Assembly: GCF_002798405.1 (NCBI RefSeq)
Contig: NZ_PGGV01000015.1
Coordinates: 62,001 to 126,000 of the forward strand
Direction of reading: 5' to 3'
Length of the DNA stretch: 64,000 nucleotides
Source of the DNA: Glycomyces xiaoerkulensis
Lineage (GTDB): Bacteria; Actinomycetota; Actinomycetes; Mycobacteriales; Micromonosporaceae
Shown here one piece after another: positions 45,764 through 54,750 of this stretch. Position 1 is the stretch's first letter; every line of letters begins with the position of its first letter. The notes under the pieces were generated by a model. It saw only the letters and a program-made list of their open reading frames with translations. It had not been told where the DNA came from and made no database searches. A program made the position numbers and the translations under genes.

Positions 45764-47289
45764 CCGAATCGGTCAATAACCCGCTACGCGACCCCGTCGA
45801 CCGGCGTCTGCCGCGGATCCCCGAGCCCTGCGCGCTGGTGATCTTCGGCGTCACCGGCGACCTGGCGCGCAAGAAGCTGATTCCGGCCATCTACGACCTG
45901 GCCAACCGCGGCCTGCTGCCGGCCTCGTTCGTCATCGTCGGCTTCGCGCGCCGCGACTGGGACCACGGCACCTTCGAGGAGCTGTCCCGCGACGCGGCCA
46001 AGTCGCACGCCCGCACGCCGTGGCGGGAGGAAGTGTGGAACCGCCTCAGCGGCAACTTCAGGTTCGTGGGGGGCACCTTCGACGACGACGCCGCCTTCGA
46101 CCGCCTCGACACGACCCTGGACGACCTGCGGGAGTCGCACGGCATCCCCGGCAACGCGGCGTTCTACTTCTCGATCCCGCCGCAGGCGTTCCCGAAGGTG
46201 CTCAAGCAGCTCGAACGTACCGGGATGGCCGACAACGAGCACTGCGGCGGCTGGCGCCGGGTCGTGGTCGAGAAGCCGTTCGGCACCGACCGGCCCTCGG
46301 CCCGGGAGCTGAACGACCTGGTCGACCGGGTGTTCACGCCGCACGACGTGTTCCGCATCGACCACTACCTCGGCAAGGAGACGGTCCAGAACATCTTCGC
46401 GCTGCGGTTCGCCAACGCGATGTTCGAGCCGATCTGGAACTCCAACTACGTCGACCACGTGCAGATCACGATGGCCGAGGACGGCGGCATCGGCACCCGC
46501 GCCGGGTTCTACGACGCCAACGGCGCCGCCCGCGACGTCCTCCAGAACCACGTGCTGCAACTGCTGGCCCTGACGGCGATGGAGCAGCCGGTCGGCTTCG
46601 ACGCCGAGGAGATCCGCATCGAGAAGCTCAAGGTGCTGCGCGCGGTCAAGCTCGGCGACGACCTCGGGGCCACGGCCATCCGCGGCCAGTACACCGACGG
46701 ATGGGTGCAGGGCCGGCCGGCGGCCGGCTACCACTCCGAGGAGAACATCCCGGCCGAATCCACGACCGAGACGTACGCGGCGGTCCGGATCGGCATCCAG
46801 AACCGGCGCTGGAGCGGCGTCCCGTTCTACCTGCGCACCGGCAAGCGGCTCCCCAAGCGGGTCACCGAAATCGCGGTGGTCTTCAAGGAGGCGCCGCACA
46901 TGCCGTTCGCCGACTACGACACCCAGATCCTCGGCAACAACCAGCTCGTGATCCGGGTCCAGCCCGACGAGGGCGTCACCGTCAAGTTCGGTTCGAAGGT
47001 GCCGGGCACCGGCATGGAGCTGCGCGACATCACCATGGGCTTCGGCTACGGCGAGACCTTCACCGAGTCCAGCCCCGAGGCCTACGAACGGCTCATCCTC
47101 GACATCCTGCTCGGGGACAAGACCCTGTTCCCCGACGCGCACGAAGTGGACGCGTCGTGGGCGGTCATCGACCCGCTCGAGGACTTCTGGGAGGGCGGCA
47201 AGCCCGAACCGTACGAGTCCGGCACCTGGGGCCCGGCCGGGGCCGATCTGATGCTGCAGGCGTCCGGCCGGCGCTGGCGGCGGGCATAG
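45760..47289 (+). CDS. zwf: Glucose-6-phosphate 1-dehydrogenase
   Basis: 509 residues. Oxidises glucose-6-P to 6-phosphogluconolactone with NADP (or F420-independent NAD). Nucleotide fold FGVTGDLARKKLIPA (near residue 29) and the catalytic RIDHYLGKETVQN (near residue 200) are intact. Translationally coupled to pgi; followed by opcA at 16 bp. Confidence 0.97.
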   Translation: MTESVNNPLRDPVDRRLPRIPEPCALVIFGVTGDLARKKLIPAIYDLANRGLLPASFVIVGFARRDWDHGTFEELSRDAAKSHARTPWREEVWNRLSGNFRFVGGTFDDDAAFDRLDTTLDDLRESHGIPGNAAFYFSIPPQAFPKVLKQLERTGMADNEHCGGWRRVVVEKPFGTDRPSARELNDLVDRVFTPHDVFRIDHYLGKETVQNIFALRFANAMFEPIWNSNYVDHVQITMAEDGGIGTRAGFYDANGAARDVLQNHVLQLLALTAMEQPVGFDAEEIRIEKLKVLRAVKLGDDLGATAIRGQYTDGWVQGRPAAGYHSEENIPAESTTETYAAVRIGIQNRRWSGVPFYLRTGKRLPKRVTEIAVVFKEAPHMPFADYDTQILGNNQLVIRVQPDEGVTVKFGSKVPGTGMELRDITMGFGYGETFTESSPEAYERLILDILLGDKTLFPDAHEVDASWAVIDPLEDFWEGGKPEPYESGTWGPAGADLMLQASGRRWRRA

Positions 47290-47305
47290 GAAGGGGGGTC
47301 CGCAA

Positions 47306-48247
47306 GTGCATCTGAAGGACACCACGACCGGCGAGATCATGAAGGCGCTGGGGGGCCTGCTGCACGAGGTCGGCGGCACCTCCAGCCTGGCGCTCAACCT
47401 GGTGGCGCTGACCACCGAGGACGAGCGCGAAGAGGTCGAGCAGGCCGCCTCGCAAGCGGCCCAGGAGCACCCGTACCGACTGATCATGGCGATCCCGCGG
47501 GACGTCGACGCAGCCGAGCCCCGCATCGACGCCGAGGTCACCCTCGGCGAGCGGCTCGGCGCGGCCGAGGCGATCATCCTGCGCCTGGACGGGCCGACCA
47601 CACCGCACCTCACCTCGATCGTGCTGCCGATGCTGGCGCCCGACGTGCCGGTGGTGACCTGGTGGCTGCTCGACCCGGTGAAGTTCCACCTCGAGCAGGA
47701 GCTGCGCGGCTTCGCCGACCGGCGCATCACCTACACGGCGCGAGCGGCCGACCCGGTCGCGTCGCTGCACCGGCGCGCCCAGCGCTACGTACCCGGCGAC
47801 ACCGACATCTGCTGGACCCGGATCAGCCTGTGGCGCTCGCTCATCGCCAGCGCCTTCGACGGGGTGAGCCACAAGGTCGAGAGCATCGACATCAGGGCGG
47901 ACCGCCAGGACCCGTCCGCGCAGTTGATGGCCGCCTGGCTGCACACCCGGCTCGGGGTGGCGCCGAAGATCGTCGACACCAAGGTGGAGCGGAACTCCGA
48001 GCACCTGCCGGCGATCGCGTCGGTGGCGTTCACGATGGCCGGCGGCGAAACCATGGAGATCGAGCGGATGCCCGACGGGGAGACGGTGCTGCGCCAGGCG
48101 GGGCTGCCGAAGCGGCGCCAGTCGCTGCAGGGCCGCACGCTGGGGCAACTGCTGGCCGAGGAGCTGCGGCATCTGGACCCGGATCCGGCCTACCACCGGG
48201 TGCTGGAGACGTTCCAGGCCCGGTTCGACGAGGCGGAGGCGCCATGA
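47306..48247 (+). CDS. opcA: Glucose-6-phosphate dehydrogenase assembly protein OpcA
   Basis: 313 residues from GTG 47306. Matches OpcA, the allosteric partner of Zwf in cyanobacteria and actinobacteria: LALNLVALTTEDEREEVEQA near the N-terminus, a mid WWLLDPVKFHLEQELRGFADR-type region and TDICWTRISLWRSLIAS. OpcA modulates Zwf activity. Overlaps pgl by 4 bp. Confidence 0.95.
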   Translation: MHLKDTTTGEIMKALGGLLHEVGGTSSLALNLVALTTEDEREEVEQAASQAAQEHPYRLIMAIPRDVDAAEPRIDAEVTLGERLGAAEAIILRLDGPTTPHLTSIVLPMLAPDVPVVTWWLLDPVKFHLEQELRGFADRRITYTARAADPVASLHRRAQRYVPGDTDICWTRISLWRSLIASAFDGVSHKVESIDIRADRQDPSAQLMAAWLHTRLGVAPKIVDTKVERNSEHLPAIASVAFTMAGGETMEIERMPDGETVLRQAGLPKRRQSLQGRTLGQLLAEELRHLDPDPAYHRVLETFQARFDEAEAP

Positions 48248-48990
48248 GCAGGGGCAATGCGGTCATCGTCCACGAGAGCGCCGAGGTCCTGGCCGAAGCG
48301 GCGGCGGTCCGCCTCATCAACCGGCTCGCGGACGCGCAGGCGCAGCGCGGCGAGGCCTCGGTGGTGCTGACCGGCGGCCGGATCGCGGCGCGGGTGTACG
48401 CGGACGTGCTGGCCTCGCGGATTCGCGGGGTGGTGGACTGGTCGAAGGTCGATTTCTGGTGGGGCGACGAGCGGTTCCTGCCCGCCGGCGACCCGGACCG
48501 GAACGAGACGCAGGCGCGGGCGGCGTTCCTCGATGTGCTGCCGGTCGACCCCGCGCGGGTCCATCCGATGCCGGCCTCCGATGTGGTCGACACGCCGGAG
48601 GCGGCCGCGGCGGCGTACGCGGCGGAGCTGGAGGCCGCCGCCGACGGCGAGGGGGTGCCGCCGTTCGATCTGCTGCTGCTGGGCATCGGCGAGGACGGCC
48701 ACGTGGCCTCCCTGTTTCCCGACCATCCGGCTCTGGCGGCGAGCGAGGCCCCGGTGACGGGGGTGCGCGAGGCGCCGAAGCCCCCGCCGGAGCGGGTGTC
48801 TTTGACGATGCCGGCGATCAACGGCGCCACGGCGGCGTGGGTGCTGGCATCGGGCGCAGGCAAGGCCGAGGCGGTCGACGAGGCGCTGGCGGGCCCGAAG
48901 CTTCCGGCCGGCCGGGTGCAGGCGCAGGGGCACACGCGGTGGCTGATCGACGCCGACGCGGCCTCGCGGCTGCACCATCTGGAGTTCTGA
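48244..48990 (+). CDS. pgl: 6-phosphogluconolactonase
   Basis: 248 residues. Hydrolyses 6-phosphogluconolactone. Shows VVLTGGRIAARVY (near residue 40), DFWWGDERFLPAGDPDRN (near residue 70) and LLGIGEDGHVASLFPDH (near residue 146), the DevB/SOL signature. Last gene of the operon, followed 10 bp later by a strong hairpin. Confidence 0.96.
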   Translation: MSRGNAVIVHESAEVLAEAAAVRLINRLADAQAQRGEASVVLTGGRIAARVYADVLASRIRGVVDWSKVDFWWGDERFLPAGDPDRNETQARAAFLDVLPVDPARVHPMPASDVVDTPEAAAAAYAAELEAAADGEGVPPFDLLLLGIGEDGHVASLFPDHPALAASEAPVTGVREAPKPPPERVSLTMPAINGATAAWVLASGAGKAEAVDEALAGPKLPAGRVQAQGHTRWLIDADAASRLHHLEF

Positions 48991-48999
48991 GCAGGACGT

Positions 49000-49039
49000 G
49001 CGGAGGGGCCCGGCGACTGGTGTCGCCGGGCCCCTCCGC
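49000..49039 (+). terminator. Terminator of the tkt-pgl operon
   Basis: An 18-bp perfect stem (left arm 49000-49017, right arm 49022-49039) with a TGGT loop, followed by CTTTGG. The strongest hairpin in the window, placed right after the pgl stop. Confidence 0.85.
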
Positions 49040-49135
49040 TTTGGTTCCTGCGGCCCCCTCCCCACCTGAGGGCCGTGGCCGCCGTCTCGCCCGACCTTGC
49101 GTCGACGGCGGTGCGCGTGTTCGGTATCCGGTTTC

Positions 49136-49483
49136 TCAGCAGCGTTCGCCGCGGGTGGCGGCCCTGGCGGCGAGCGCCTCGGCCAGGAGGTCTTCGGCCT
49201 CCTCCTCGCTGCGGCGCTCGCGGACGTACGTGAGGTGTGACTTGTATGGTTTGACGGTGCGACGATCCGGTGGGTTGGCGCGGTCGCGGTTGGCGGGCCA
49301 GCCGCATCGCATGCAGTCCCATTCGCCCGGGAGCTCGACGTAGAGCGCGAATGACCGGATGGTCTCGTGTCCGTTGGCGCACCAATAGCTTACGGTCTGC
49401 CGCGCCACGGGCTCGCCGCGTTCGGAATGGAGTCCCGGGTTCGCGCCGATACGGGTGCCACGGATGGCGTGTCCGTTGGACAT
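49136..49483 (-). CDS. rbpA: RNA polymerase-binding protein RbpA
   Basis: 115 residues. Actinobacterial transcription activator that binds principal sigma factors and RNA polymerase. The N-terminal tail reads AIRGTRIGANP, the core carries a Cys/His zinc site (YWCANGHE and WDCMRCGW) as in Streptomyces RbpA, and the C-terminal sigma-interaction helix is RRTVKPYKSHLTYVRERRSEEEAEDLL. Own promoter at 49568-49596. ATG 49483 has GAGGAG about 11 bases upstream. Confidence 0.95.
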   Translation of the reverse strand: MSNGHAIRGTRIGANPGLHSERGEPVARQTVSYWCANGHETIRSFALYVELPGEWDCMRCGWPANRDRANPPDRRTVKPYKSHLTYVRERRSEEEAEDLLAEALAARAATRGERC

Positions 49484-49567
49484 AGAAGTGACTGCTCCTC
49501 ACAGATGGGGGATCTTCTGTGGAATACGACCGTTCTGGTCGGGGCGGCTGGGGCACCGCCCGTAGAG

Positions 49568-49596
49568 ATTCTATGACCTGGCGCACACGTTGTAAA
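49568..49596 (-). promoter_or_regulatory. Sigma-70-type promoter of rbpA
   Basis: Minus strand TTTACA (49591-49596), 17-bp spacer, TAGAAT (49568-49573). Good match to the HrdB/SigA consensus. It leaves a leader of roughly 80 nt before the rbpA ATG. No sigma-R type GGAAT/GTT promoter was seen. Confidence 0.65.
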
Positions 49597-49732
49597 GGGA
49601 AGAGCGCACTGCCCCACTCCTTCGCGTTCAAGAATTCGGCCCTTCCCGCAATTCACTTCACTGTCCACTCTCATCTCGGATCCGGCCCCGGGCTGGCCGA
49701 ACGCACCGCCGCCGGGACCGGATCGCCGCCGG

Positions 49733-50653
49733 TCAGTCGACGCGGATGACCAGTTTGCCGCGCGTGTGCCCCGACCGGCTCGCCCGCCAGGCCTCGGCGG
49801 CCTGGTCGAGCCGGTAGACGGCCGAGACCGGCACATCGACCTGTCCCGACTCGGTGAGCGCGGCCAGCGCGCGCAGGCCGTCGGCGTCCGGCTCGACGAA
49901 CACCCACCGGCCGCCGTCGTCCCGCACCGACCGGTCGATGATCGAGACCACCCGGGACGGTTCCGCGCCGGCCCGCACCGACAGCTCGAACTGGCCGCCG
50001 GCCGCGTCCAGCGCGGCGTCGATGCCGTCGGGGGCGAACGCCTCGATCCGGTCTTCCAGGCCGTCGCCGTACTCGACCGGTTCGGCGCCCAGCGTGCGCA
50101 CGTGGTCGTGGTGGCCCTGCGAAGCGGTGCCGATCACCTGCGCCCCGCGGGCGAGGGCGACCTGCACGGCGATCGAGCCGACGCCCCCGGCGGCGGCGTG
50201 GACGAGGACGGTGTCTCCGGTGCCCACTCCGACCGCGTCGAGGGCCTGGAGGGCGGTGAGCCCCACCAGGGGCAGCGCACCGGCCGCGTCCCACTCCAGC
50301 GTGGGCGGTTTGGCGGCGATCATGCTCGGCTCGGCGACGGTGTACTGGGCGTAGGTGCCCCACTTGACGACCGGACGCCGGAGGTAGCCGAACACCTCGT
50401 CGCCGACGGTGAAGCCGGTGTCCGCGGGGTCGGCCTCGGCGACCTGTCCGGCGGCGTCCCAGCCGGGGATGATCGGGAAGTCGCCGGGGATGGCGGCATC
50501 GAGGTGTCCGGCGCCGACCTTCCAGTCGACCGGGTTGACCGAGGTGGTCTTCAGTCTGATGAGGACTTCGCCGGGGCCGCGGACCGGCGCCGGATGGTCG
50601 GCGGATTCGAGCTGCTCTGGACCGCCGTAGCGGTGCATGACCATTGCTTTCAT
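49733..50653 (-). CDS. Quinone-reductase-like medium-chain dehydrogenase (zinc-independent)
   Basis: 306 residues. NADPH-binding AAAGGVGSIAVQVA (near residue 153) in a Rossmann fold, after a GroES-like half starting MKAMVMHRYGGPEQL. The zinc ligands of alcohol dehydrogenases are absent, so it fits the quinone oxidoreductase/NADP-dependent enoyl reductase subgroup. Substrate unknown. Lies 53 bp downstream of the ROK gene on the same strand. Confidence 0.85.
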   Translation of the reverse strand: MKAMVMHRYGGPEQLESADHPAPVRGPGEVLIRLKTTSVNPVDWKVGAGHLDAAIPGDFPIIPGWDAAGQVAEADPADTGFTVGDEVFGYLRRPVVKWGTYAQYTVAEPSMIAAKPPTLEWDAAGALPLVGLTALQALDAVGVGTGDTVLVHAAAGGVGSIAVQVALARGAQVIGTASQGHHDHVRTLGAEPVEYGDGLEDRIEAFAPDGIDAALDAAGGQFELSVRAGAEPSRVVSIIDRSVRDDGGRWVFVEPDADGLRALAALTESGQVDVPVSAVYRLDQAAEAWRASRSGHTRGKLVIRVD

Positions 50654-50706
50654 AACTGCATCACATCATGGACGGCCCCGACCCTTCCGGCGAACGTGGC
50701 TACGCC

Positions 50707-51876
50707 TCAGCCGCGGCGCTCGTCGGCCCATCGCGCCAGCGCCCCCTCGGTGAGGATCTCGTCGAAGCCCGACTCGGCCGCGCCCCGCAGCGGTCCGTCC
50801 GCGCCGAACTCGGTGGGCAGCAGCGGGGGCGGGGCGGTGCGGCGGAACCGCATCAGTCCGGCCGCATAGGCGCGGTCGAGCTCCTCCCCCGCCGCCTGCT
50901 GCAGGTCCGGGGCGAGTCCGCCGAACGCGACGATCTCCGGGTCGAGGGCGTTGACCAGCCCGGCGACGCCGCGTCCCAGGAAGGCCGCGCATTCGCCGAC
51001 GGCCGTCCGCGCCGCCGGGGCACCGTCCGACATGGTCTCGGTGGCGTAGGTGCGGGGGTCGTCCGGGGCGGGCTCGCCGCGAAGGCGGGCCATCGCCCGG
51101 CCGTCGACGGCGACGTCCCAGCATCCCATCGCCCCGCACGGGCAGGGCACGGCCGGGTCGCCGAGCGGCAGGTGCCCGAACTCGCCTCCGGCGCCGGTGG
51201 CGCCGCTGAGCGCGTGTCCGCGGTCGACCAGGACCCCGCCGATGCCGACCTCGATGTGCAGGTACAGGACGGATCGGTCCGGGTGGGAGCGCCGGGCCAC
51301 GGCGAGGCCGGCGAGCGTGGCGTCGTTGCACACCCGCTGCGGCACGCCCGGTGCCAGGGGTTCGATCTCGACGTCCTGCCAGCCGAGGCCGCTGGCCTGC
51401 GCGACCCGGTTGTTCTGGACGGTCCCGGTCACCGAGATCGACACCGACCGCAGGCGCGGCCCGTGCCGCTCGGCCAGCGCGCCGATCGCCCCGCGCAGGT
51501 CGGCGATCACCGCGCCGGGCCGCCGGTCGCGGTGGCGTCCGGTCGCCAGGTCGGTCAGGCGCCCCTCCAGGTCGGCGACGCCGGCGCGCCAGTCGGCGTG
51601 GCGGACGTCGACCACGGCCGTCAGCGGTCCGTGCCGGTGTGCGTGCAGCGTGGTGGTGGGCCGGCCGCGGCCGCTGGGCGGTGCCGGGCGTTCGGACAGG
51701 AGCTCCAGGTCGCGGAGGCGGGCGCAGATCTCGGTGGCCGAGCCGCTGGTGATGCCCAGGCGCCGGGAGGCGTCGGCGCGGGTGATCCCCGGACTGGCGT
51801 GGACCAGGCGCAGCATGTCCAGCGCGCCGAGCCATCGGGCCGCCTCGGCGCGGCCGGACTTGGACCTGGCTTGCAT
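50707..51876 (-). CDS. ROK-family transcriptional regulator
   Basis: 389 residues. An N-terminal winged helix (residues about 20-75, ITRADASRRLGITSGSATEIC) is followed by a sugar-kinase-like ROK domain with the zinc motif CPCGAMGCWD (near residue 243) and GAGGEFGHLPLG. Such proteins respond to sugars. AGGAG directly abuts the ATG at 51876, an unusually short spacing. The nearest ROK-like operator in the window is 24005-24027, before the GH42 gene, but regulation over that distance is inference. A 27-bp gap separates it from the M56 gene. Confidence 0.87.
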   Translation of the reverse strand: MQARSKSGRAEAARWLGALDMLRLVHASPGITRADASRRLGITSGSATEICARLRDLELLSERPAPPSGRGRPTTTLHAHRHGPLTAVVDVRHADWRAGVADLEGRLTDLATGRHRDRRPGAVIADLRGAIGALAERHGPRLRSVSISVTGTVQNNRVAQASGLGWQDVEIEPLAPGVPQRVCNDATLAGLAVARRSHPDRSVLYLHIEVGIGGVLVDRGHALSGATGAGGEFGHLPLGDPAVPCPCGAMGCWDVAVDGRAMARLRGEPAPDDPRTYATETMSDGAPAARTAVGECAAFLGRGVAGLVNALDPEIVAFGGLAPDLQQAAGEELDRAYAAGLMRFRRTAPPPLLPTEFGADGPLRGAAESGFDEILTEGALARWADERRG

Positions 51877-51903
51877 CTCCTGTGGCGCCGCCCCCTTCCC
51901 TCG

Positions 51904-52848
51904 TCAGATCGGGCAGCAGACCATGCCGACCGTGGTCAGGACCGGGATCGCGGCCACGATGACCGGTGCGGCGACCGCGGCGGCGTTCCCGCCGAGTATG
52001 GAGCCGAGCCCGGCTACGCCCGGCCGGGCCGGGCCGTCGAGCAGGCGCTCGATCCGGGCGACCGTGTCGCCGCCGGCGACGGCGAGGGCACCCGCCTCGG
52101 CGCCTCGGGCGGCGGCGAAGTCCAGCAGGCTCCGCGCCAGCACCCGGCGGTTCCCGCCTCGCGCCGCCGCATCATCGGCCGCCAACTCCACCAGACGGGC
52201 GACGCGGTCGGGCAGGGCGGCGAACAGCGGCAGCCGCCCCAGGACGAGCTGCGCGGCGACCGCGGCCGCGACCAGGGAATGATGCCGTCCGGCCAGGTGC
52301 GCGCGCTCGTGCGCCAGTACCGCTTCGAGTCCCTCCCGGTCGAGCAGGTCGATCGCCCCGGTGGTCACGACCACCGTGCCGCCGGAGCCGGGAATGCAGT
52401 AGGCCGCCGGACGCGGCGAGCCCGCAACGACCACGCCCAGGGCGTGGTCGACCTCCATCGACGCCAACCGGGAACGCAGGCCCGCGCGCTCGGCCGACGT
52501 CCGGCGTGCCACCACGGCACCGGCGACGACGAGCAGGGCCGGGAGCAGCCAGGTCAGCGTCGCGCCGAGCACACCGAGCACCGAGCCGGCGATCGGCCCG
52601 TACCGCGACTGCAATGCCTGCAGGCAGGTGGCGACGATGCCCGTCGCTCCACCGGAGAAGCCGCCCATCGGCATCACGAGCGCGACCCCGGCCAGTGCGA
52701 CGGCCAGCACCACCGAGGCGGCGAGGGTGAACCAGGTGGCGATCGCCAGACGCGGTGCGGCCGACGTCCAGCCAGCGCGGTCGATCAGGCGCGGACCGAT
52801 CACGGTCAGCAGCCCGGCGTAGGCCAGCAGCGTCAGCGCCGCGGTCAC
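51904..52848 (-). CDS. M56-family (BlaR1-like) membrane zinc peptidase
   Basis: 314 residues from GTG 52848. About four membrane segments; a cytoplasmic gluzincin motif VLAHERAHLAGRHH (near residue 187) and downstream ELAADDAAAR supply HExxH plus the third zinc ligand. No extracellular penicillin-sensor domain follows, so it is the short M56 type paired with BlaI/CopY repressors in actinobacteria. It probably cleaves its partner repressor on a membrane signal. Overlaps blaI by 4 bp. Confidence 0.9.
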   Translation of the reverse strand: MTAALTLLAYAGLLTVIGPRLIDRAGWTSAAPRLAIATWFTLAASVVLAVALAGVALVMPMGGFSGGATGIVATCLQALQSRYGPIAGSVLGVLGATLTWLLPALLVVAGAVVARRTSAERAGLRSRLASMEVDHALGVVVAGSPRPAAYCIPGSGGTVVVTTGAIDLLDREGLEAVLAHERAHLAGRHHSLVAAAVAAQLVLGRLPLFAALPDRVARLVELAADDAAARGGNRRVLARSLLDFAAARGAEAGALAVAGGDTVARIERLLDGPARPGVAGLGSILGGNAAAVAAPVIVAAIPVLTTVGMVCCPI

Positions 52849-53207
52849 GGCCGCTCCCCGCGCGAGTCCATGAGGTCGCGCAGTCGGGCCAGCTCGTCGG
52901 GGCCGATCCTGCCGATGAAGCTCAGCAGGGTGGCGTCGCGGTCCGCGGCGGACTCCAGCACCGAGGCCATCGACTCGGCCTCGAAGTCCTCGCGCGACTG
53001 GGCGGGCCGGTAGGCCCAGGCGCGCCCGTCGCGCTCGCGCGTGACCATGCCCTTGCGGTGCAGGTTGTCCATCACCGTCATGACCGTGGTGTAGGCGGGC
53101 TCCGGATCGCGTTCGAGGGATTCGAGCGCGCGGCGGACGGTGACGGGCCCATCGGACGACCACAGCACGTCCATGACCACCGCTTCGAGTTCTCCGAGCC
53201 GTCGCAT
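52845..53207 (-). CDS. BlaI/MecI/CopY-family repressor
   Basis: 120 residues from ATG 53207 (GAGGTG upstream). Typical winged helix: MRRLGELEAVVMDVLWSS, TVRRALESL, AYTTVMTVMDNLHRKGMV and a C-terminal dimer helix. The partner M56 protease gene overlaps it by 4 bp. The inducer is unknown; beta-lactams are one possibility. No dyad of the TACA/TGTA type was found upstream. Confidence 0.93.
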   Translation of the reverse strand: MRRLGELEAVVMDVLWSSDGPVTVRRALESLERDPEPAYTTVMTVMDNLHRKGMVTRERDGRAWAYRPAQSREDFEAESMASVLESAADRDATLLSFIGRIGPDELARLRDLMDSRGERP

Positions 53208-53279
53208 CCGCACCTCGCTTCCAGGCTTGCACCTTACCCGAGGCCCCGGCGGCTTCGGATTCCGATCGTGGAGCGCAGC

Positions 53280-53480
53280 GGCGCTCATCGGCCTCCCGGT
53301 CGCCCTCTGGGCACTGATTCGGCGACCTGCCCGAGACCGGTTCGGCCGCAGACTCCCGGCGCTGCGAGCGCCGCGGTGGCTCTGCATCCCTGCGCCGCGG
53401 TCTGGATCCTGTTCGCCCTCGTGCTGCGCGGCCTGCCCGGCGGGCCGTTCACATGGTTCGACAGTTCCTACCTCGGTTGA
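53280..53480 (+). pseudogene. Possible frameshifted remnant of a small membrane protein
   Basis: One plus frame encodes ALIGLPVALWALIRRPARD up to about 53385. Another encodes LHPCAAVWILFALVLRGLPG and PFTWFDSSYLG, ending at the stop at 53480. Together they resemble the end of a Pr6Pr-like membrane protein (hydrophobic helix, then LVRG and an aromatic-Pro-Phe turn). Neither part has a start codon with a ribosome site. It could equally be chance in GC-rich DNA. Confidence 0.25.
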
Positions 53481-53519
53481 GGTTCCGGTCCCGGAGTATC
53501 CGCCGGCGGACGAGCGAAC

Positions 53520-53552
53520 GGGGTCCGGTGGAGCAGAGCTCCACCGGACCCC
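53520..53552 (-). terminator. Terminator after secG
   Basis: GGGGTCCGGTGGAGC (53520-53534), loop AGA, exact complement 53538-53552: a 15-bp stem 16 bp past the secG stop, ending the gap-pgk-tpiA-secG direction of transcription. Confidence 0.75.
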
Positions 53553-53568
53553 GTCGACGATTGCGGGC

Positions 53569-53817
53569 CTAGACCATCGCTCTCAGCAGCAGGCCGTAGG
53601 CGATGATGGTGGCGAACCAGATGACCCCCACGCCGATGGTGATCCTGGTGAGGTTCTTCTCGGCCACCGAGGAGCCGGAGGCCACCGAGGACATGCCGCC
53701 GCCGAACATGCTCGACAGGCCGCCGCCCTTGCCCTTGTGCAGCAGCACCAGCAGGATGAGCGCGCCGCTGGAGACCAGCAGCAGGATCAGCATGGCGTAA
53801 GTCAGTACCGTCATCAT
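53569..53817 (-). CDS. secG: Preprotein translocase subunit SecG
   Basis: 82 residues with two membrane segments (LTYAMLILLLVSSGALILLVLL and ITIGVGVIWFATIIAYGLLL) joined by a Gly/Ser loop KGKGGGLSSMFGG, the SecG hallmark. Either of two adjacent ATGs (53817, 53814) may be used. Position after tpiA is conserved in actinobacteria. Assists SecYEG-dependent export, relevant to the secreted hydrolases here. Confidence 0.93.
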   Translation of the reverse strand: MMTVLTYAMLILLLVSSGALILLVLLHKGKGGGLSSMFGGGMSSVASGSSVAEKNLTRITIGVGVIWFATIIAYGLLLRAMV

Positions 53818-53915
53818 CGGCGATCGGGTGTCCTCTCCAAAGGGTCGGAACGCCCGCAGAGCGGGCAACCGGCCCCGAGTCTAACTCAAGCTTCATCCCG
53901 GGCGGCATGCGAGTA

Positions 53916-53945
53916 GGGCCGCCGTACGCCCTTGTACGGCGGCCC
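53916..53945 (-). terminator. Hairpin between tpiA and secG
   Basis: GGGCCGCCGTAC (53916-53927), 6-base loop, GTACGGCGGCCC (53934-53945), 16 bp past the tpiA stop. It may end or attenuate the gap-pgk-tpiA transcript before secG. Confidence 0.65.
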
Positions 53946-53961
53946 CGGCTTGCGCCGCTTC

Positions 53962-54750
53962 CTACTGAGCGTTGTTGTGCTCCGGGAAGCGGATGATCTT
54001 GGCGAACTCGTCCGCGTCGAGGCTCGCTCCCCCGACCAGGGCGCCGTCGATGTCCGGCTTCGCCATGATCTCGGCGACGTTGACCGACTTGACCGAGCCG
54101 CCGTAGAGCAGGCGGACCCGCTCGGCCACCGCACCGAACTTCTCGGCCAGCGCGGCGCGGATCGCCCCGATGACCTCCTGGGCGTCGTCCGGGGTGGCCG
54201 TGCGGCCCGTGCCGATCGCCCAGACCGGCTCGTAGGCCACCACGACCTTCTCCAGCTCCTCCTCGGTCAGCCCGTCCAGTGCCGCCAGCAACTGCCCGAC
54301 GGTGTGCGTGACGTGGTCGCCGGCCTCTCGTACCTCCAGCGGTTCGCCCACGCACAGGATGGGGCCGATGCCGTTGTTGAGCGCCTGGCGGACCTTGGCG
54401 CCCACCAGCTCGTCCGACTCCTCGTGGTGCTGGCGGCGCTCGGAGTGGCCCACCGCGACGTAGGCGCAGCCGAGCTTCGCCAGCATCGAGCCGGCGATCT
54501 CGCCGGTGTAGGCGCCCGACGGGTGCGCCGACACGTCCTGGGCACCGTAACCGATGTGGAGCTTGTCCCCGTCGACGAGCGTCTGGACGCTGCGGACGTC
54601 GACGAACGGCGGCAGGACGACCGTCTCGACCGCCTCGAGCTGCTCGCGGGTGAGGCTGAAGGCCAGCTTCTGCACCAGCGCGATCGCCTCGAGGTGGTTG
54701 AGGTTCATCTTCCAGTTGCCGGCGATCAGCGGCTTGCGGGTCTCGCTCAT
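53962..54750 (-). CDS. tpiA: Triose-phosphate isomerase
   Basis: 262 residues. Interconverts dihydroxyacetone-P and glyceraldehyde-3-P. GNWKMN (Lys near residue 14), the electrophilic His in GHSERR (near residue 100) and the catalytic Glu in [11 protein letters not shown] (near residue 173) are intact. Overlaps pgk by 4 bp. Confidence 0.98.
   Translation of the reverse strand: MSETRKPLIAGNWKMNLNHLEAIALVQKLAFSLTREQLEAVETVVLPPFVDVRSVQTLVDGDKLHIGYGAQDVSAHPSGAYTGEIAGSMLAKLGCAYVAVGHSERRQHHEESDELVGAKVRQALNNGIGPILCVGEPLEVREAGDHVTHTVGQLLAALDGLTEEELEKVVVAYEPVWAIGTGRTATPDDAQEVIGAIRAALAEKFGAVAERVRLLYGGSVKSVNVAEIMAKPDIDGALVGGASLDADEFAKIIRFPEHNNAQ

Larger units (their letters stand above)
53208..53568. 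other. Intergenic stretch between blaI and secG
   Basis: 361 bp. Holds the secG-side hairpin (53520-53552) and, on the plus strand, a possible frameshifted remnant of a membrane protein (53280-53480). The blaI promoter should lie at its left end but no convincing hexamers were seen. Confidence 0.5.
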
